A DNA stretch of 64,000 nt from Sinomonas sp. R1AF57 (GCF_002224485.1 NZ_CP022463.1:1522817-1586816), one strand, 5' to 3'; positions 8,084-16,797 are shown, numbered from the stretch's first letter. The notes: generated from the sequence alone by a model not told the origin. Numbers and translations are program-made.

Positions 8084-8978
8084 CTCGCTCTTCCCCCTTC
8101 ACAATCGGAACCCGCACCGCGTTTCCCCACTCGGTCCACGAGCCGTCGTAGTTGCGGACAGTGTCGAAGCCCAGGAGGTACTTCAGCGCGAACCACGTGT
8201 GGCTCGAACGCTCCCCGATGCGGCAGTACGCCACGACGTCGTCACCGGGCGTGAGGCCGGCCTCGCCGAGGTAGAGCGCCTCGAGCTCTTCGCGTGACCT
8301 GTACGTGCCGTCCTCGGCGGCGGCGCGCGCCCACGGGATCGATGCCGCGGTCGGGATGTGGCCGCCGCGCAGCGCGCCCTCCTCGGGGTAGGCCGGCATG
8401 TGGGTGCGCTTGCCGGTGTACTCGTCGGCGGAGCGCACATCGATGAGCGGCTTGCCCAGGTGCGCCAGGACGTCGTCCTTGAACGCGCGGATCGGGGCGT
8501 CGTTGCGCTCGACCACGGGGTAGTCGCCCTCGACCGGGGTCGGCACCTCGGTCGTCAGCTCGCGGCCCTCGGCGATCCACTTGTCCCGGCCGCCGTCGAG
8601 GAGGCGAACGTCCTCGTGTCCGAACAGCGTGAACACCCAGAGGGCGTACGCGGCCCACCAGTTCGACTTGTCGCCGTAGATCACCACGGTCGTGTCGCGG
8701 GAGATGCCCTTGGAGGCAAGCAGCTTCGCGAAGGCGGGACCGTCGACATAGTCGCGGGCAACCTCGTCGTTCAGGTCGGTATGCCAGTCGATCTTGACGG
8801 CACCGGGGATGTGGCCCGTCTCGTAGAGGAGCACGTCCTCGTCGGACTCCACGACGACCAGCTTGCCGTCGCCGACAGCGCCGGAGGCAATCTGCTCGGC
8901 AAGCCACTCGGTGGAGACGAGGCGCTCGGGGTGGGCATAGGCAGCGAACTTCTCGCTGCTGTCGACGGGGTAGCTCAT
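8064..8978 (-). CDS. sseA: Thiosulfate/3-mercaptopyruvate sulfurtransferase (two-domain rhodanese)
   Basis: A 304-aa tandem rhodanese. The inactive N-terminal domain spans about residues 20-145 ([32 protein letters not shown]). The catalytic C-terminal domain (about 165-290) carries [25 protein letters not shown] and the active-site loop [13 protein letters not shown], where Cys takes up the sulfane sulfur. The CRIGERS loop is of the actinobacterial CysA/SseA type. The ATG at 8978 has an AAAGG ribosome-binding core; longer N-terminal readings lack homology. It lies upstream of sufE on the same strand. Confidence 0.95.
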   Translation of the reverse strand: MSYPVDSSEKFAAYAHPERLVSTEWLAEQIASGAVGDGKLVVVESDEDVLLYETGHIPGAVKIDWHTDLNDEVARDYVDGPAFAKLLASKGISRDTTVVIYGDKSNWWAAYALWVFTLFGHEDVRLLDGGRDKWIAEGRELTTEVPTPVEGDYPVVERNDAPIRAFKDDVLAHLGKPLIDVRSADEYTGKRTHMPAYPEEGALRGGHIPTAASIPWARAAAEDGTYRSREELEALYLGEAGLTPGDDVVAYCRIGERSSHTWFALKYLLGFDTVRNYDGSWTEWGNAVRVPIVKGEERGTWPLG

Positions 8979-9255
8979 GGTGTGCCTTTCGCTCGGCTGA
9001 GCCAGGGCGCGGGACAGCCGGGATGCCCCGGGAAGTCCTCGCTCCTGAGTGGTCGAATCAAGCCTAGCCAGCGTTCCCTGCACGCGCTCGCGCCCGCCGT
9101 CGCACCTGTCACGGTGCGCAACATGGGGGGCACTCCGGGCCGAGGGGTGACGGGCCAAACGTGTGCAGTCTCCCACATACCGCCCCCTGCGGCGGGGCCG
9201 AAACGATATCCTTGTCCCTGCCCCTTCTGAGAGCCCACCCCCTGGACGGAAATCC

Positions 9256-10290
9256 TTGGCGACTGTCGCACACCTCACCACCCGTACGCCCAGAGTCTCC
9301 GTGGAGGAGCTCTTGAAGGGATTCCATCCGTCTCCGCGCTTCGGGGAAGTGTCCTTCGCCAGTTACCGTCCCGATCCGGCGCAGCCGTCCCAGGCTGCCG
9401 CGGTCAGGGCACTCCAGAGCTTCGGCAGCACGATCGGAGCCTCCAACGGAGGCTTCTTCTCGCGGATCTTCGGCTCCAAGCCCACCTCCCGTGCCGGCAT
9501 CTACCTCGATGGCGGGTTCGGCGTCGGCAAGACCCACCTCCTCGCGTCGCTCTGGCACGCTGCCCCCGGGCCCAAGGCCTTCGGCACCTTCGTCGAGTAC
9601 ACGAACCTCGTGGGTGCGCTCTCGTTCCGCAAGACCGTTGACGCGCTCAGCTCGTACCGACTCGTGTGCATCGACGAGTTCGAACTCGACGACCCGGGGG
9701 ACACCGTGCTCATGTCCCGGCTCATGCGCGAGCTCGCTGACGCCGGGGTCAAGCTCGCCGCGACGTCCAACACGCTGCCCGGCGCGCTAGGCGAGGGCCG
9801 CTTCGCCGCCGTCGACTTCCAGCGCGAGATCCAGGTGCTCGCCGACCAGTTCGACGTCGTCCGCATCGACGGGGAGGACTACCGCCACCGCGGGCTCCCG
9901 GCCGCGCCCCAGCCGATTCCCACCCACGAGCTCGACTCCCGGATGAATGCCGAGTTCGACGGCGGAGTGGTCGCCGTCGACGATTTCGCGGATCTCATGA
10001 AGCACCTTGCCGGCGTCCACCCGAGCCGGTACCGGCAGCTGATCGACGGGATCGACGGCGTGGTGTGGAAGGACGTCCACACCATCGAGTCCCAGGCCGT
10101 CGCACTCCGGTTCGTCGTGCTCGCGGACCGGCTCTACGACAAGGACGTCCCGATCCTGGCCTCCGGCGTCCCATTCGACGAGCTCTTCACGCCGGACATG
10201 ATGGGCGGGGGATACATGAAGAAGTACTTCCGGGCAGTGTCCCGCCTGACCGCGCTGGCGCGTGAGGGCCAGACGCACGAGCCGTCCTGA
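9256..10290 (+). CDS. zapE: Cell division protein ZapE (AFG1-like ATPase)
   Basis: A 344-aa P-loop ATPase of the AFG1/ZapE family. Walker A is [17 protein letters not shown], Walker B is [12 protein letters not shown], and [18 protein letters not shown] follows as the sensor region. The C-terminal [21 protein letters not shown]-type ending is typical. In proteobacteria ZapE destabilises FtsZ rings; the actinobacterial role is less clear. I prefer the TTG at 9256, which has a GGACGGA ribosome-binding core 6 nt upstream and a TATCCT -10 at 9207-9212. A start at 9163 would lie upstream of that promoter. Divergent from the rhodanese gene. Confidence 0.9.
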   Translation: MATVAHLTTRTPRVSVEELLKGFHPSPRFGEVSFASYRPDPAQPSQAAAVRALQSFGSTIGASNGGFFSRIFGSKPTSRAGIYLDGGFGVGKTHLLASLWHAAPGPKAFGTFVEYTNLVGALSFRKTVDALSSYRLVCIDEFELDDPGDTVLMSRLMRELADAGVKLAATSNTLPGALGEGRFAAVDFQREIQVLADQFDVVRIDGEDYRHRGLPAAPQPIPTHELDSRMNAEFDGGVVAVDDFADLMKHLAGVHPSRYRQLIDGIDGVVWKDVHTIESQAVALRFVVLADRLYDKDVPILASGVPFDELFTPDMMGGGYMKKYFRAVSRLTALAREGQTHEPS

Positions 10291-10328
10291 CGGGACGGGC
10301 GAGCCGCGGGCCGGCGCCTGGAAACGCC

Positions 10329-10364
10329 GAGTGCCGGTCCCGCCTCGCGGCGGTACCGGCACTC
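10329..10364. terminator. Hairpin terminator between convergent genes
   Basis: Inverted repeat GAGTGCCGGT (10329-10338) and ACCGGCACTC (10355-10364) with an inner CCGCC/GGCGG stem and a TCGC loop. It lies between zapE and the convergent antitoxin-like gene and could serve both. There is no T-tract. Confidence 0.7.
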
Positions 10365-10385
10365 AGTGACGAAACGAAGGGAAGC

Positions 10386-10616
10386 TCAGGCCTGGTGTGC
10401 GGGAGCCTCGGAGGGCTCGGAAGGGGCATCTTCCCTGTCCAAGCCGTCGACGTAATCGGAGGCGGACTGCTGGACCCCGTCGACCTGTCCGGAGAACTTG
10501 CCACCGGTCTTCTCGTCGATGAAGTCGCCGACCTTCTCGATGCCGCCCTTGACGGCCTCGGCGTTGCCGCTGATCAGTTCCTCAGCTTTGCCCTTGACGT
10601 CGTCGAGAAATGACAC
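10386..10616 (-). CDS. MT0933-type antitoxin-like small protein
   Basis: A 76-aa acidic, Gly-rich protein of the Rv0909/MT0933 'antitoxin' family: FLDDVKGKAEELI, then VEKVGDFIDEKTGGK-like sequence (here IEKVGDFIDEKTGGKFSG) and an amphipathic VDGVQQSASDYV segment, then a low-complexity acidic tail. No toxin gene is adjacent, so the name need not reflect function; such proteins also resemble CsbD-type stress proteins. The GTG at 10616 is chosen because AAAGGAGG lies 5 nt upstream. The GTG two codons earlier (10622) would overlap that ribosome-binding site. Confidence 0.75.
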   Translation of the reverse strand: MSFLDDVKGKAEELISGNAEAVKGGIEKVGDFIDEKTGGKFSGQVDGVQQSASDYVDGLDREDAPSEPSEAPAHQA

Positions 10617-10731
10617 GGCCACCTCCTTTCACTCCGCGGGGCCAGATTCGCCCCTGCTGGAATCGATGGTAGTCAGCCCTGCAGGCCAATCCAACCCGCT
10701 CGGGGCCGGTTGCGCTGAGAGCGTACGGGCA

Positions 10732-10757
10732 CAAAAAAAGCGGCGCAGTGCGCCGCT
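10732..10757 (-). terminator. Rho-independent terminator of the tRNA operon
   Basis: On the minus strand AGCGGCG and CGCCGCT pair around a 5-nt loop and are followed by a run of seven T. It lies just after the last tRNA-Val of the array and is a clear intrinsic terminator. Confidence 0.9.
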
Positions 10758-10762
10758 TGACG

Positions 10763-10834
10763 TGGGCGATACTGGGATCGAACCAGTGACCTCTTCCGTG
10801 TCAGGGAAGCGCGCTACCGCTGCGCCAATCGCCC
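10763..10834 (-). tRNA. tRNA-Val (GAC)
   Basis: 72 nt with a perfect acceptor stem (GGGCGAT/ATCGCCC), anticodon arm CTTCC-CTGACAC-GGAAG giving anticodon GAC, and T-arm ACTGG-TTCGATC-CCAGT. CCA is not encoded. It is the last of five tRNAs on this strand and identical to the copy at 10962-11033. Confidence 0.97.
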
Positions 10835-10866
10835 GTGTTCTGTTGTGTCCCCTTTAACAGGGAGAG

Positions 10867-10939
<73 letters not shown>

Positions 10940-10961
10940 AGGGGGAGCCTGGGCTCCTCCG

Positions 10962-11033
10962 TGGGCGATACTGGGATCGAACCAGTGACCTCTTCCGTGT
11001 CAGGGAAGCGCGCTACCGCTGCGCCAATCGCCC
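10962..11033 (-). tRNA. tRNA-Val (GAC)
   Basis: Second, identical copy of the Val(GAC) gene at 10763-10834, with the same stems and anticodon. Together with the neighbouring tRNA-Gly it forms part of a duplicated Gly-Val unit. Confidence 0.97.
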
Positions 11034-11065
11034 TCGCTCCCGTCAGGGAGCCAGTATGACCACCG

Positions 11066-11136
11066 AGGTGGGGACGGGATTCGAACCCGCGTATACGGCT
11101 TTGCAGGCCGCTGCCTCGCCTCTCGGCCACCCCACC
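11066..11136 (-). tRNA. tRNA-Cys (GCA)
   Basis: 71 nt, acceptor GGTGGGG/CCCCACC, anticodon arm GCGGC-CTGCAAA-GCCGT giving GCA, T-arm GCGGG-TTCGAAT-CCCGT. CCA not encoded. It lies between the two Gly genes. Confidence 0.97.
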
Positions 11137-11174
11137 GTGTTGGCATCACGAGGATGCTTCGACAGTGTCCTGCG

Positions 11175-11247
<73 letters not shown>

Positions 11248-11278
11248 GGGGGTGATCCACGGCCTCCCGCCATCACGT

Positions 11279-11292
11279 CCCCTGATCAGGGG
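11279..11292. repeat. Perfect 14-bp palindrome in the tRNA operon leader
   Basis: CCCCTGATCAGGGG, fully self-complementary, between the likely promoter and the first tRNA-Gly. It could be a protein-binding site or a small hairpin near an RNase processing site. Confidence 0.5.
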
Positions 11293-11331
11293 TCGTTTGA
11301 GGCCTTGAGGCGCGCTTCAACGAGTAACGAC

Positions 11332-11359
11332 TCTATAGGACGGCAGGCCAATGCACAAA
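11332..11359 (-). promoter_or_regulatory. Candidate promoter of the five-tRNA operon
   Basis: On the minus strand TATAGA (11337-11332) is an unusually AT-rich -10 for this genome, with TTTGTG (11359-11354) 16 bp upstream as a weak -35. The 317-bp stretch between the two tRNA blocks (11248-11564) holds this promoter, the palindrome at 11279-11292 and the promoter of tRNA-Val(CAC); I see no gene in it. Confidence 0.55.
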
Positions 11360-11486
11360 TCCGCGGCGCCTCCTCGCGCGGGGGCGCGCGTCCTCTTCCA
11401 CCTGGGGATTGGCCGGGCGGACTTCGGCCGGTGACGGGCTGCCGGCCTCGGCGGTGTGGGCGCGTCCGCGCCGCGCTTGACGGGAT

Positions 11487-11516
11487 TTGGCGGTGCGGGT
11501 CTCTCTGGGCTAGAGT
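11487..11516 (+). promoter_or_regulatory. Candidate promoter of tRNA-Val (CAC)
   Basis: TTGGCG (11487-11492), an 18-bp spacer and TAGAGT (11511-11516), about 48 bp upstream of the mature tRNA. The -35 is weak. Confidence 0.45.
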
Positions 11517-11564
11517 CGTAGAGCGCCGCAGGGGCCCGGGTCATCCCGGTCCGCGAGGCAGCAC

Positions 11565-11636
11565 GGGCGATTGGCGCAGTGGTAGCGCGCTTCGTTCACA
11601 CCGAAGAGGTCACTGGTTCGAACCCAGTATCGCCCA
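11565..11636 (+). tRNA. tRNA-Val (CAC)
   Basis: 72 nt, acceptor GGGCGAT/ATCGCCC, anticodon arm CTTCG-TTCACAC-CGAAG giving CAC. Outside the anticodon arm and a few other positions it matches the Val(GAC) genes on the opposite strand, so they are probably paralogues. CCA not encoded. Confidence 0.97.
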
Positions 11637-11642
11637 CACTTC

Positions 11643-11675
11643 AGGACCCCTGGACGCGAGTCCGGGGGTCCTTCT
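11643..11675 (+). terminator. Terminator after tRNA-Val (CAC)
   Basis: AGGACCCC (11643-11650) pairs with GGGGTCCT (11665-11672), with an inner GGAC-GCGA-GTCC hairpin, followed by a weak T-rich stretch (TTCTCGTAT). Confidence 0.8.
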
Positions 11676-11733
11676 CGTATCACGACGGCGGGTGGGCGGC
11701 ACGAGTGTCGGACCGCTGTGAAAGGGTGCCACC

Positions 11734-12678
11734 ATGACAGCTCCGCAGCTCGCAGTAGCCTCGCCCGATGGGTTCGGACGCATGTACCGGAGGTCGTTCA
11801 GCACGCCGCCGACCGTTCCTTCCATCACCACCGTGATCGCCCAGCAGCCCGTCGAGCTCGACGGCTGGCGCAGCTACATGGCGGCGAAGCACATTGCGGA
11901 CCACCCCGAGCTCAGGAATGTCCTCGACAACCCGGCAAAGATGCGCACGCTCGTGCGCGCGGCCGTCGACGCCTCGGAGTCCTACACGCGCTCCGCCGCC
12001 GAACGGGGGGACCGGGTGCACACCTTCGCCGAGCAGCTCGGGCTCGAGGCTCTTGGCCGCCCCAACACCCTGCGGGAGGCCCGGGAGGCCCTCCGCGAGC
12101 ACGGCGAGGAGGGCTTCGCGGCGAGTGTGGAGAAGTGGTGGGCGGACTTCGGCGTCGAGCCCATCGCCACCGAGCTCACCGTGTGGAACCACACCCTCGG
12201 GTACGCAGGCACCCTCGACCTCGTGGCACGGATCAACGGGCGCATCTGCCTCGTCGACTACAAGACGAAGGGCACGACACGCGACGGCCGCGTCAAGATG
12301 CCGGACGAGAAGGTTGCCATGCAGCTCGTGGCAGGCATGAAGGCTGAGGAAAGCCTCGTCGACCCGGAGGCGGGATCCTGGGACCCGTGGGCCTATGGGG
12401 AGGACCCCCTCCTCATCGCCGTCGCGGTCGGCGAGACGGAGTCCGCCGCCGTCAGGGTGAACCCCGAGGTCAGGCGGGAGCACTGGCTCACCTTCTGTCA
12501 CCTGCGGCGGGTCTGGGCCGCGCGCGTGGAGGTCTCGGCCGCCGGTCGCACGCTCCTGCCGCTGCCGCCACCGCCGCCGGCACGGGCCGCCGCGCCGGCG
12601 CCAGCCGAGGTTGGCGGTGGGGCTCGGGCTGAGGCGGGGGCTGAAGAGCAGATCCTCGTGCACGCCCCCGGCGCCTAG
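11734..12678 (+). CDS. PD-(D/E)XK nuclease superfamily protein
   Basis: A 314-aa protein with the core of a RecB/phage-exonuclease type nuclease: GDRVHTFAE near residue 90, GYAGTLDLVARING (catalytic Asp) near 158, and CLVDYKTKGTTRDG (D-x-K motif) near 173, followed by a Gln-containing helix (KVAMQLVAGM). The last 45 or so residues are Pro/Ala/Gly-rich. It lies alone between tRNA-Val(CAC) and def. The nuclease motifs are clear. Whether it acts on DNA, and whether it is a domesticated phage gene, is open. Start at the ATG that follows a GAAAGG core. Confidence 0.75.
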   Translation: MTAPQLAVASPDGFGRMYRRSFSTPPTVPSITTVIAQQPVELDGWRSYMAAKHIADHPELRNVLDNPAKMRTLVRAAVDASESYTRSAAERGDRVHTFAEQLGLEALGRPNTLREAREALREHGEEGFAASVEKWWADFGVEPIATELTVWNHTLGYAGTLDLVARINGRICLVDYKTKGTTRDGRVKMPDEKVAMQLVAGMKAEESLVDPEAGSWDPWAYGEDPLLIAVAVGETESAAVRVNPEVRREHWLTFCHLRRVWAARVEVSAAGRTLLPLPPPPPARAAAPAPAEVGGGARAEAGAEEQILVHAPGA

Positions 12679-12681
12679 ACT
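12676..12681 (+). promoter_or_regulatory. -10 element upstream of def
   Basis: TAGACT lies 41 nt before the def ATG at 12723, overlapping the stop codon of the nuclease gene. def has its own GAAAGG ribosome-binding core, so this transcript would have a normal short leader and probably continues through fmt, rsmB and rpe. Confidence 0.45.
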
Positions 12682-12722
12682 GGACAGGCGTCTCCCCATA
12701 CCCACCCGAAAGGTTTGATTGC

Positions 12723-13310
12723 ATGGCCATCCTGCCCATCAGGATCATCGGCGACCCAGTGCTGCGCACCGTTGCAGAGCCTGTCACCGACTTCGGCCCC
12801 GGGCTGCGCCGCCTCGTGGACGACATGATGGAGACGATGGAAGATGTCGACGGGGCCGGCCTCGCCGCCCCGCAGGTGGGTGTGAGCCAGCGCGTGTTCA
12901 CCTACCAGTTCGATGGCCGCCGTGGGCACATCGTGAATCCCGTCCTCGAGCTCTCCGACGACGACCAGGACGACGCCGTCGAGGGCTGCCTGAGCATCCC
13001 CGGTGTCGCCTTCCCGGTCCGCCGCCGTGCGAGGGCGCACGTGAAGGGGTCCGACGCAGACGGCAACCCCATCGAGTTCGACGCCGAGGGCCTCCTCGCA
13101 CGGATCGCCCAGCACGAGACGGACCACCTCGACGGGATCCTCTTCCCGGACAGGCTCGAGGGCGAGGACCGGAAGGCCGCCCTGCGGGCCATCCGCGCAC
13201 TCGACTACCGCTCGGTGGCCGACGCCACGGTGACGAAGCGCGCGTCGCACGTGGGATCAGCGTTCGGCTCCGGCCAGGGCGCCGCCTTCGGCGGTGGCCC
13301 CACGGCATGA
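12723..13310 (+). CDS. def: Peptide deformylase
   Basis: A 195-aa metalloenzyme that removes the formyl group from nascent N-terminal methionine. All three signature motifs are intact: GAGLAAPQVG (motif 1), EGCLSIPG with the metal Cys (motif 2), and QHETDHLDG with the two metal His and catalytic Glu (motif 3). The C terminus has a short Ser/Gly-rich extension. First gene of def-fmt-rsmB-rpe, with 4-bp overlaps, so formylation and deformylation enzymes are made together. GAAAGG lies upstream of the ATG. Confidence 0.97.
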   Translation: MAILPIRIIGDPVLRTVAEPVTDFGPGLRRLVDDMMETMEDVDGAGLAAPQVGVSQRVFTYQFDGRRGHIVNPVLELSDDDQDDAVEGCLSIPGVAFPVRRRARAHVKGSDADGNPIEFDAEGLLARIAQHETDHLDGILFPDRLEGEDRKAALRAIRALDYRSVADATVTKRASHVGSAFGSGQGAAFGGGPTA

Positions 13311-14227
13311 GGATCGTCTTCGCCGGCACCCCTCAGGTTGCGGTCCCCTCGCTCGACGCCCTCGCAGCGGCCGGGTTCGACATCGCCGGAGTGCTGACCC
13401 GCCCGGACGCCCCCGTCGGCCGGAAACGGGTCCTGACCCCGTCGCCCGTCGGCGCCCGTGCCGCAGAGCTCGGGATCCCCGTGATCAAGGCCGCGCGCGT
13501 GACCGAGGAGGTCACGCGCCAGATCGCCGCGTGGGCACCGGAGGCAGCGGCGATCGTCGCGTATGGCGGCATCATCCCCCCGTCGGCACTGGCGGTTCCG
13601 CCGCACGGATGGGTGAACCTGCACTTTTCCCTCCTTCCTGCGTGGCGGGGCGCAGCGCCGCTGCAGCATTCGGTCATCCACGGCGACGACGTGGTGGGTG
13701 CCTCGACGTTCAGGCTCGAGGAAGGGCTGGACACCGGCCCGGTCTACGGCACGCTCGCGGTGACCCCCGGGCCCCAGGCGACCAGCGGCGAGCTGTTCGC
13801 CGAGCTCGCCTCGAGCGGCGCGACGCTCCTGGTGGCCACGCTCGAGGGCATTGCGTCGGGCCGGCTCGAGCCTCAGCCACAGGCGGGAGATCCGACCTTC
13901 GCGCCCAAGCTGACGCTCGAGGACGGGCACCTCGACTGGACCCAGCCGGCTGTCGCCCTGCACCGCCGGGCGCGCGGAGTGACGCCGGAGCCCGGGGCTT
14001 GGACGCTCCTCGACGGGCAGCGCCTCAAGCTCGAGCCGCCCCGCCTCCGTCCCGACGTCGACGGGGTGGCGCCGGGACGCCTCGCGTGGGCCGGGAAGGC
14101 GCTCGTCGTCGGGACGGGAACGCACGCCCTCGAGCTCACGAGGGTCCAGCCGGCCGGAAAGAAGATGATGGGCGCGGCCGACTGGGCGCGGGGCGCCGGC
14201 GACATCGAAGGGAAGGTGCTCGGATGA
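13307..14227 (+). CDS. fmt: Methionyl-tRNA formyltransferase
   Basis: A 306-aa enzyme that formylates initiator Met-tRNA using 10-formyl-THF. It opens with IVFAGTPQVAVPSLDAL, and has the folate-binding and catalytic segment VNLHFSLLPAWRGAAPLQH followed by FRLEEGLDTGPV. The C-terminal OB-like domain spans about 205-300. The ATG at 13307 overlaps the def stop by 4 bp (ATGA), which settles the start. Normal length. Confidence 0.97.
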   Translation: MRIVFAGTPQVAVPSLDALAAAGFDIAGVLTRPDAPVGRKRVLTPSPVGARAAELGIPVIKAARVTEEVTRQIAAWAPEAAAIVAYGGIIPPSALAVPPHGWVNLHFSLLPAWRGAAPLQHSVIHGDDVVGASTFRLEEGLDTGPVYGTLAVTPGPQATSGELFAELASSGATLLVATLEGIASGRLEPQPQAGDPTFAPKLTLEDGHLDWTQPAVALHRRARGVTPEPGAWTLLDGQRLKLEPPRLRPDVDGVAPGRLAWAGKALVVGTGTHALELTRVQPAGKKMMGAADWARGAGDIEGKVLG

Positions 14228-15798
14228 GCGAACGGGAACACCGGGGGTCAGGCGGCCGGCCGTCGCGCCGTGACGCCCAGGGCCGCGAGCGCAACCGGGG
14301 CCAGGGACAGCGGCAGCAGAGCCGGACGGCCCCGAGCCAGCGCACACGCCGCGCGGATCCGGCCCGCCTCGTCGCCTTCGAGGTCCTCCGCGCCGTCTCG
14401 TCCGAGGACGCCTACGCGAACCTCGTCCTCCCCGCACGCATCCGGCACCATCGGCTCGCCGGGAGGGATGCCGCCTTCGCCACTGAGCTTGCCTATGGCG
14501 CCCTGCGCGGGCGGGGTACCCTCGACGCGGTGCTGGCGCGCTGCGTGGACCGACCCCTCGCGAAGCTCGATCCCGCAGTCCTCGACGCCCTCCGCCTCGG
14601 GGCCCACCAGCTCCTGGGGATGCGCGTGCCGCCGCACGCAGCCCTCGACACGACCGTCGGCCTCGTCCGCGCGGTCGTCGGTGCCGGCCCTGCCTCCCTC
14701 GTCAACGCCGTCCTGCGCCGCGTGAGCGAACGCACGCTCGACGAGTGGCTCCACGAGCTCGAGGCGGACGCCGCCGACGACACCGAGCGGGATGCGCTCC
14801 GCCATGCGCACCCCGCATGGATCGTCCGGGCGCTGAGGCAGTCCCTCGTCGCCCACGGGCGGCCGCCCGCGGAGATCGACGAACTCCTCGAAGCCGACAA
14901 CGCTGCTCCCGTCGTCAACCTCGTCGCCCTTCCCGGGCTGGGTTCGCTGGCCGAGGCGCTCGAGGACGGTGCCGAGCGAGGCAGCCTCGTGGACGACTCC
15001 GCCCTCTCCGGCGGGGGAGACCTCGGACGGTGGCCGTCCGTGCGCGCAGGGACGCTGCGCGTCCAGGATGTCGGATCGCAACTCGTGGCCCGCGCCGTCG
15101 CCTCGGCGCCCCTCGCGGGCAAGGCCGCGGAGGACGCCGCAGCCCACCACGAGCGGTGGCTCGACCTGTGTGCCGGACCGGGCGGGAAGGCCGCGCTGCT
15201 CGGAGCCCTCGCCGCCCAGCAGGGGGCGAGCCTCCTCGCGAACGAGGCCGCGCCCCACCGTGCGGACCTCGTGCGGCAGGCGCTGCGGCCCGTGCCGGGT
15301 GACTCGTGGGAAGTGCGCACGGGTGACGGCCGGGAGCTCGGGCGCGAACAGCCGGCCCAGTTCGACCGCGTCATCGCAGACGTGCCCTGCACCGGGCTCG
15401 GAGCCCTCCGCCGACGGCCGGAGTCACGGTGGCGCCGCACCCCGAACGACCTCGCCGAACTGGGTCCGCTCCAGCGGGCCCTGCTGGACTCGGCGATCGA
15501 CGCGACAGCACCGGGCGGCGTGGTGGGCTACGTGACCTGCTCGCCGCACCCGGCCGAGACGACGGTCGTCGTCCAGGACGCACTCAGGCGCCGGTCGGAC
15601 GTCGAACTCCTCGACGCCGGCGACGCGCTGGACGCGGTGGCGCTGCGGCCCCTGGAAGCCGGCCACGACGGCACCGCGCAGCTGTGGCCGCACGTCCACT
15701 CGACCGACGCGATGTTCCTGGCACTCTTCCGCAAGCTTCCGTCCAGCGATCCGTCCACGAGCCGCTCATCCGCCGGCGCGCCGACCAAGGAGTCCTGA
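14224..15798 (+). CDS. rsmB: 16S rRNA (cytosine-C5) methyltransferase RsmB/Sun
   Basis: A 524-aa protein. Residues 1-40 are a very basic, Arg/Gln/Gly-rich tail (probably disordered and RNA-binding), followed by a NusB-like domain (about 43-180: LVAFEVLRAVSSEDAYANL) and the methyltransferase domain. SAM site: LDLCAGPGGKAALLGAL. Motif IV DVPCTGLGALRRRPESRW and motif VI YVTCSPHPAET hold the two Cys used by m5C enzymes. Acts on C967 of 16S rRNA in E. coli. The ATG at 14224 overlaps fmt by 4 bp. Confidence 0.95.
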   Translation: MSEREHRGSGGRPSRRDAQGRERNRGQGQRQQSRTAPSQRTRRADPARLVAFEVLRAVSSEDAYANLVLPARIRHHRLAGRDAAFATELAYGALRGRGTLDAVLARCVDRPLAKLDPAVLDALRLGAHQLLGMRVPPHAALDTTVGLVRAVVGAGPASLVNAVLRRVSERTLDEWLHELEADAADDTERDALRHAHPAWIVRALRQSLVAHGRPPAEIDELLEADNAAPVVNLVALPGLGSLAEALEDGAERGSLVDDSALSGGGDLGRWPSVRAGTLRVQDVGSQLVARAVASAPLAGKAAEDAAAHHERWLDLCAGPGGKAALLGALAAQQGASLLANEAAPHRADLVRQALRPVPGDSWEVRTGDGRELGREQPAQFDRVIADVPCTGLGALRRRPESRWRRTPNDLAELGPLQRALLDSAIDATAPGGVVGYVTCSPHPAETTVVVQDALRRRSDVELLDAGDALDAVALRPLEAGHDGTAQLWPHVHSTDAMFLALFRKLPSSDPSTSRSSAGAPTKES

Positions 15799-16464
15799 GT
15801 GACCTGCAGCATCCACCCGAGCATCCTTTCCGCCGACTTCGTCAACCTCGAGGCCGAACTGGCCAGGATCTCGACGGCGGATGCCGTCCACGTGGACGTC
15901 ATGGACAACCACTTCGTGCCGAACCTCACCCTGGGCCTTCCGGTGGTCCAGCGGCTCCAGGCGGTCAGCCCAGTCCCGCTCGACGCCCACCTGATGATTG
16001 CCGACGCCGACCGCTGGGCGCCGCTCTACGCGGACCTCGGCATCGCGTCGGTCACCTTCCACGCCGAGGCCGCCACCGCCCCCATCAAGCTTGCACGCGA
16101 ACTCCGCGCCCGAGGGTCCAAGGCGGGCATGGCACTGCGCCCCGCGACCGCCGTGGAGCCCTATCTCGACATGCTGGCCGAGCTCGACATGCTCCTCGTC
16201 ATGACCGTCGAGCCGGGCTTCGGAGGCCAGTCGTTCCTCGACGTGACCCTGCCCAAGATCCGTCGCGCCCGCGCCGCCGTCGACGGCAGCGGGGCGAAGG
16301 TGGCGATCCAGGTCGACGGCGGCATCTCCGAAGCGACCATCGAGCGCGCCGCGGAGGCAGGAGCCGACGTCTTCGTGGCCGGCTCGGCGGTCTACGGCGT
16401 TGACGATCCCGGAGCAGCCGTCGAGAAGCTCCGCGGACTCGCCCAGGCCGCCGCGCGCCGCTGA
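15799..16464 (+). CDS. rpe: Ribulose-phosphate 3-epimerase
   Basis: A 221-aa TIM barrel that interconverts ribulose-5-P and xylulose-5-P. Key segments: [29 protein letters not shown] (metal His/Asp), VTFHAEAA, and [12 protein letters not shown] with the phosphate-binding VDGGIS and VAGSAVYG. The GTG at 15799 follows directly on the rsmB stop. Its product pool (ribulose-5-P) is also the substrate of RibB in the next operon, although the riboswitch separates the two units. Confidence 0.97.
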   Translation: MTCSIHPSILSADFVNLEAELARISTADAVHVDVMDNHFVPNLTLGLPVVQRLQAVSPVPLDAHLMIADADRWAPLYADLGIASVTFHAEAATAPIKLARELRARGSKAGMALRPATAVEPYLDMLAELDMLLVMTVEPGFGGQSFLDVTLPKIRRARAAVDGSGAKVAIQVDGGISEATIERAAEAGADVFVAGSAVYGVDDPGAAVEKLRGLAQAAARR

Positions 16465-16577
16465 CCCCATGTGACGTGGCGCATGCGTGAAAGTGCTCCT
16501 GATATGTCAGAATGTCACTGGTCGTTTGGTTGAACTGTCATCGAAGCAGGCGCCACACGGCCGGATAGCAAACGAAA

Positions 16578-16715
16578 CGTGCTCCGGGGTCGGTGAAAGT
16601 CCGAACCGGCGGTGACAGTCCGCGACCCGGCGGCCCAGCTCATCCGAGCAGGGACGTCGGTTGAGCCGGTGGAATTCCGGCACCGACAGTTAGAGTCTGG
16701 ATGGGAGAAGCACGT
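16578..16715 (+). ncRNA. FMN riboswitch (RFN element)
   Basis: The conserved RFN core is present in order: GTGCTCCGGGGTCGGTGAAA, GTCCGAACCGGCGGTGACAG, GTCCGCGACCC, a variable arm, then GGTTGAGCCGGTGGAATTCC, GGCACCGACAGTTAGAGTCT and GGATGGGAGAAGCAC, which closes the P1 stem with the first GTGCT. It controls the downstream riboflavin operon in response to FMN, probably at translation or termination. No poly-T terminator follows. A strong AAGGAGG site (about 16787-16793) lies about 75 nt downstream. Confidence 0.97.
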
Positions 16716-16797
16716 GCAGTGTGCGGTGCGCCGTCATCGGCGGCGCCGCATCTGTCGCAACCCCGGAGCCGCTGCGGTGAAGGATAAGGAGGTTGCG

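Noticed and set aside
11248-11564. A prophage attachment site or an ORF between the tRNA blocks
   Set aside because: No integrase, no repeat of a tRNA 3' end and no credible ORF; promoters and a palindrome explain what can be seen.
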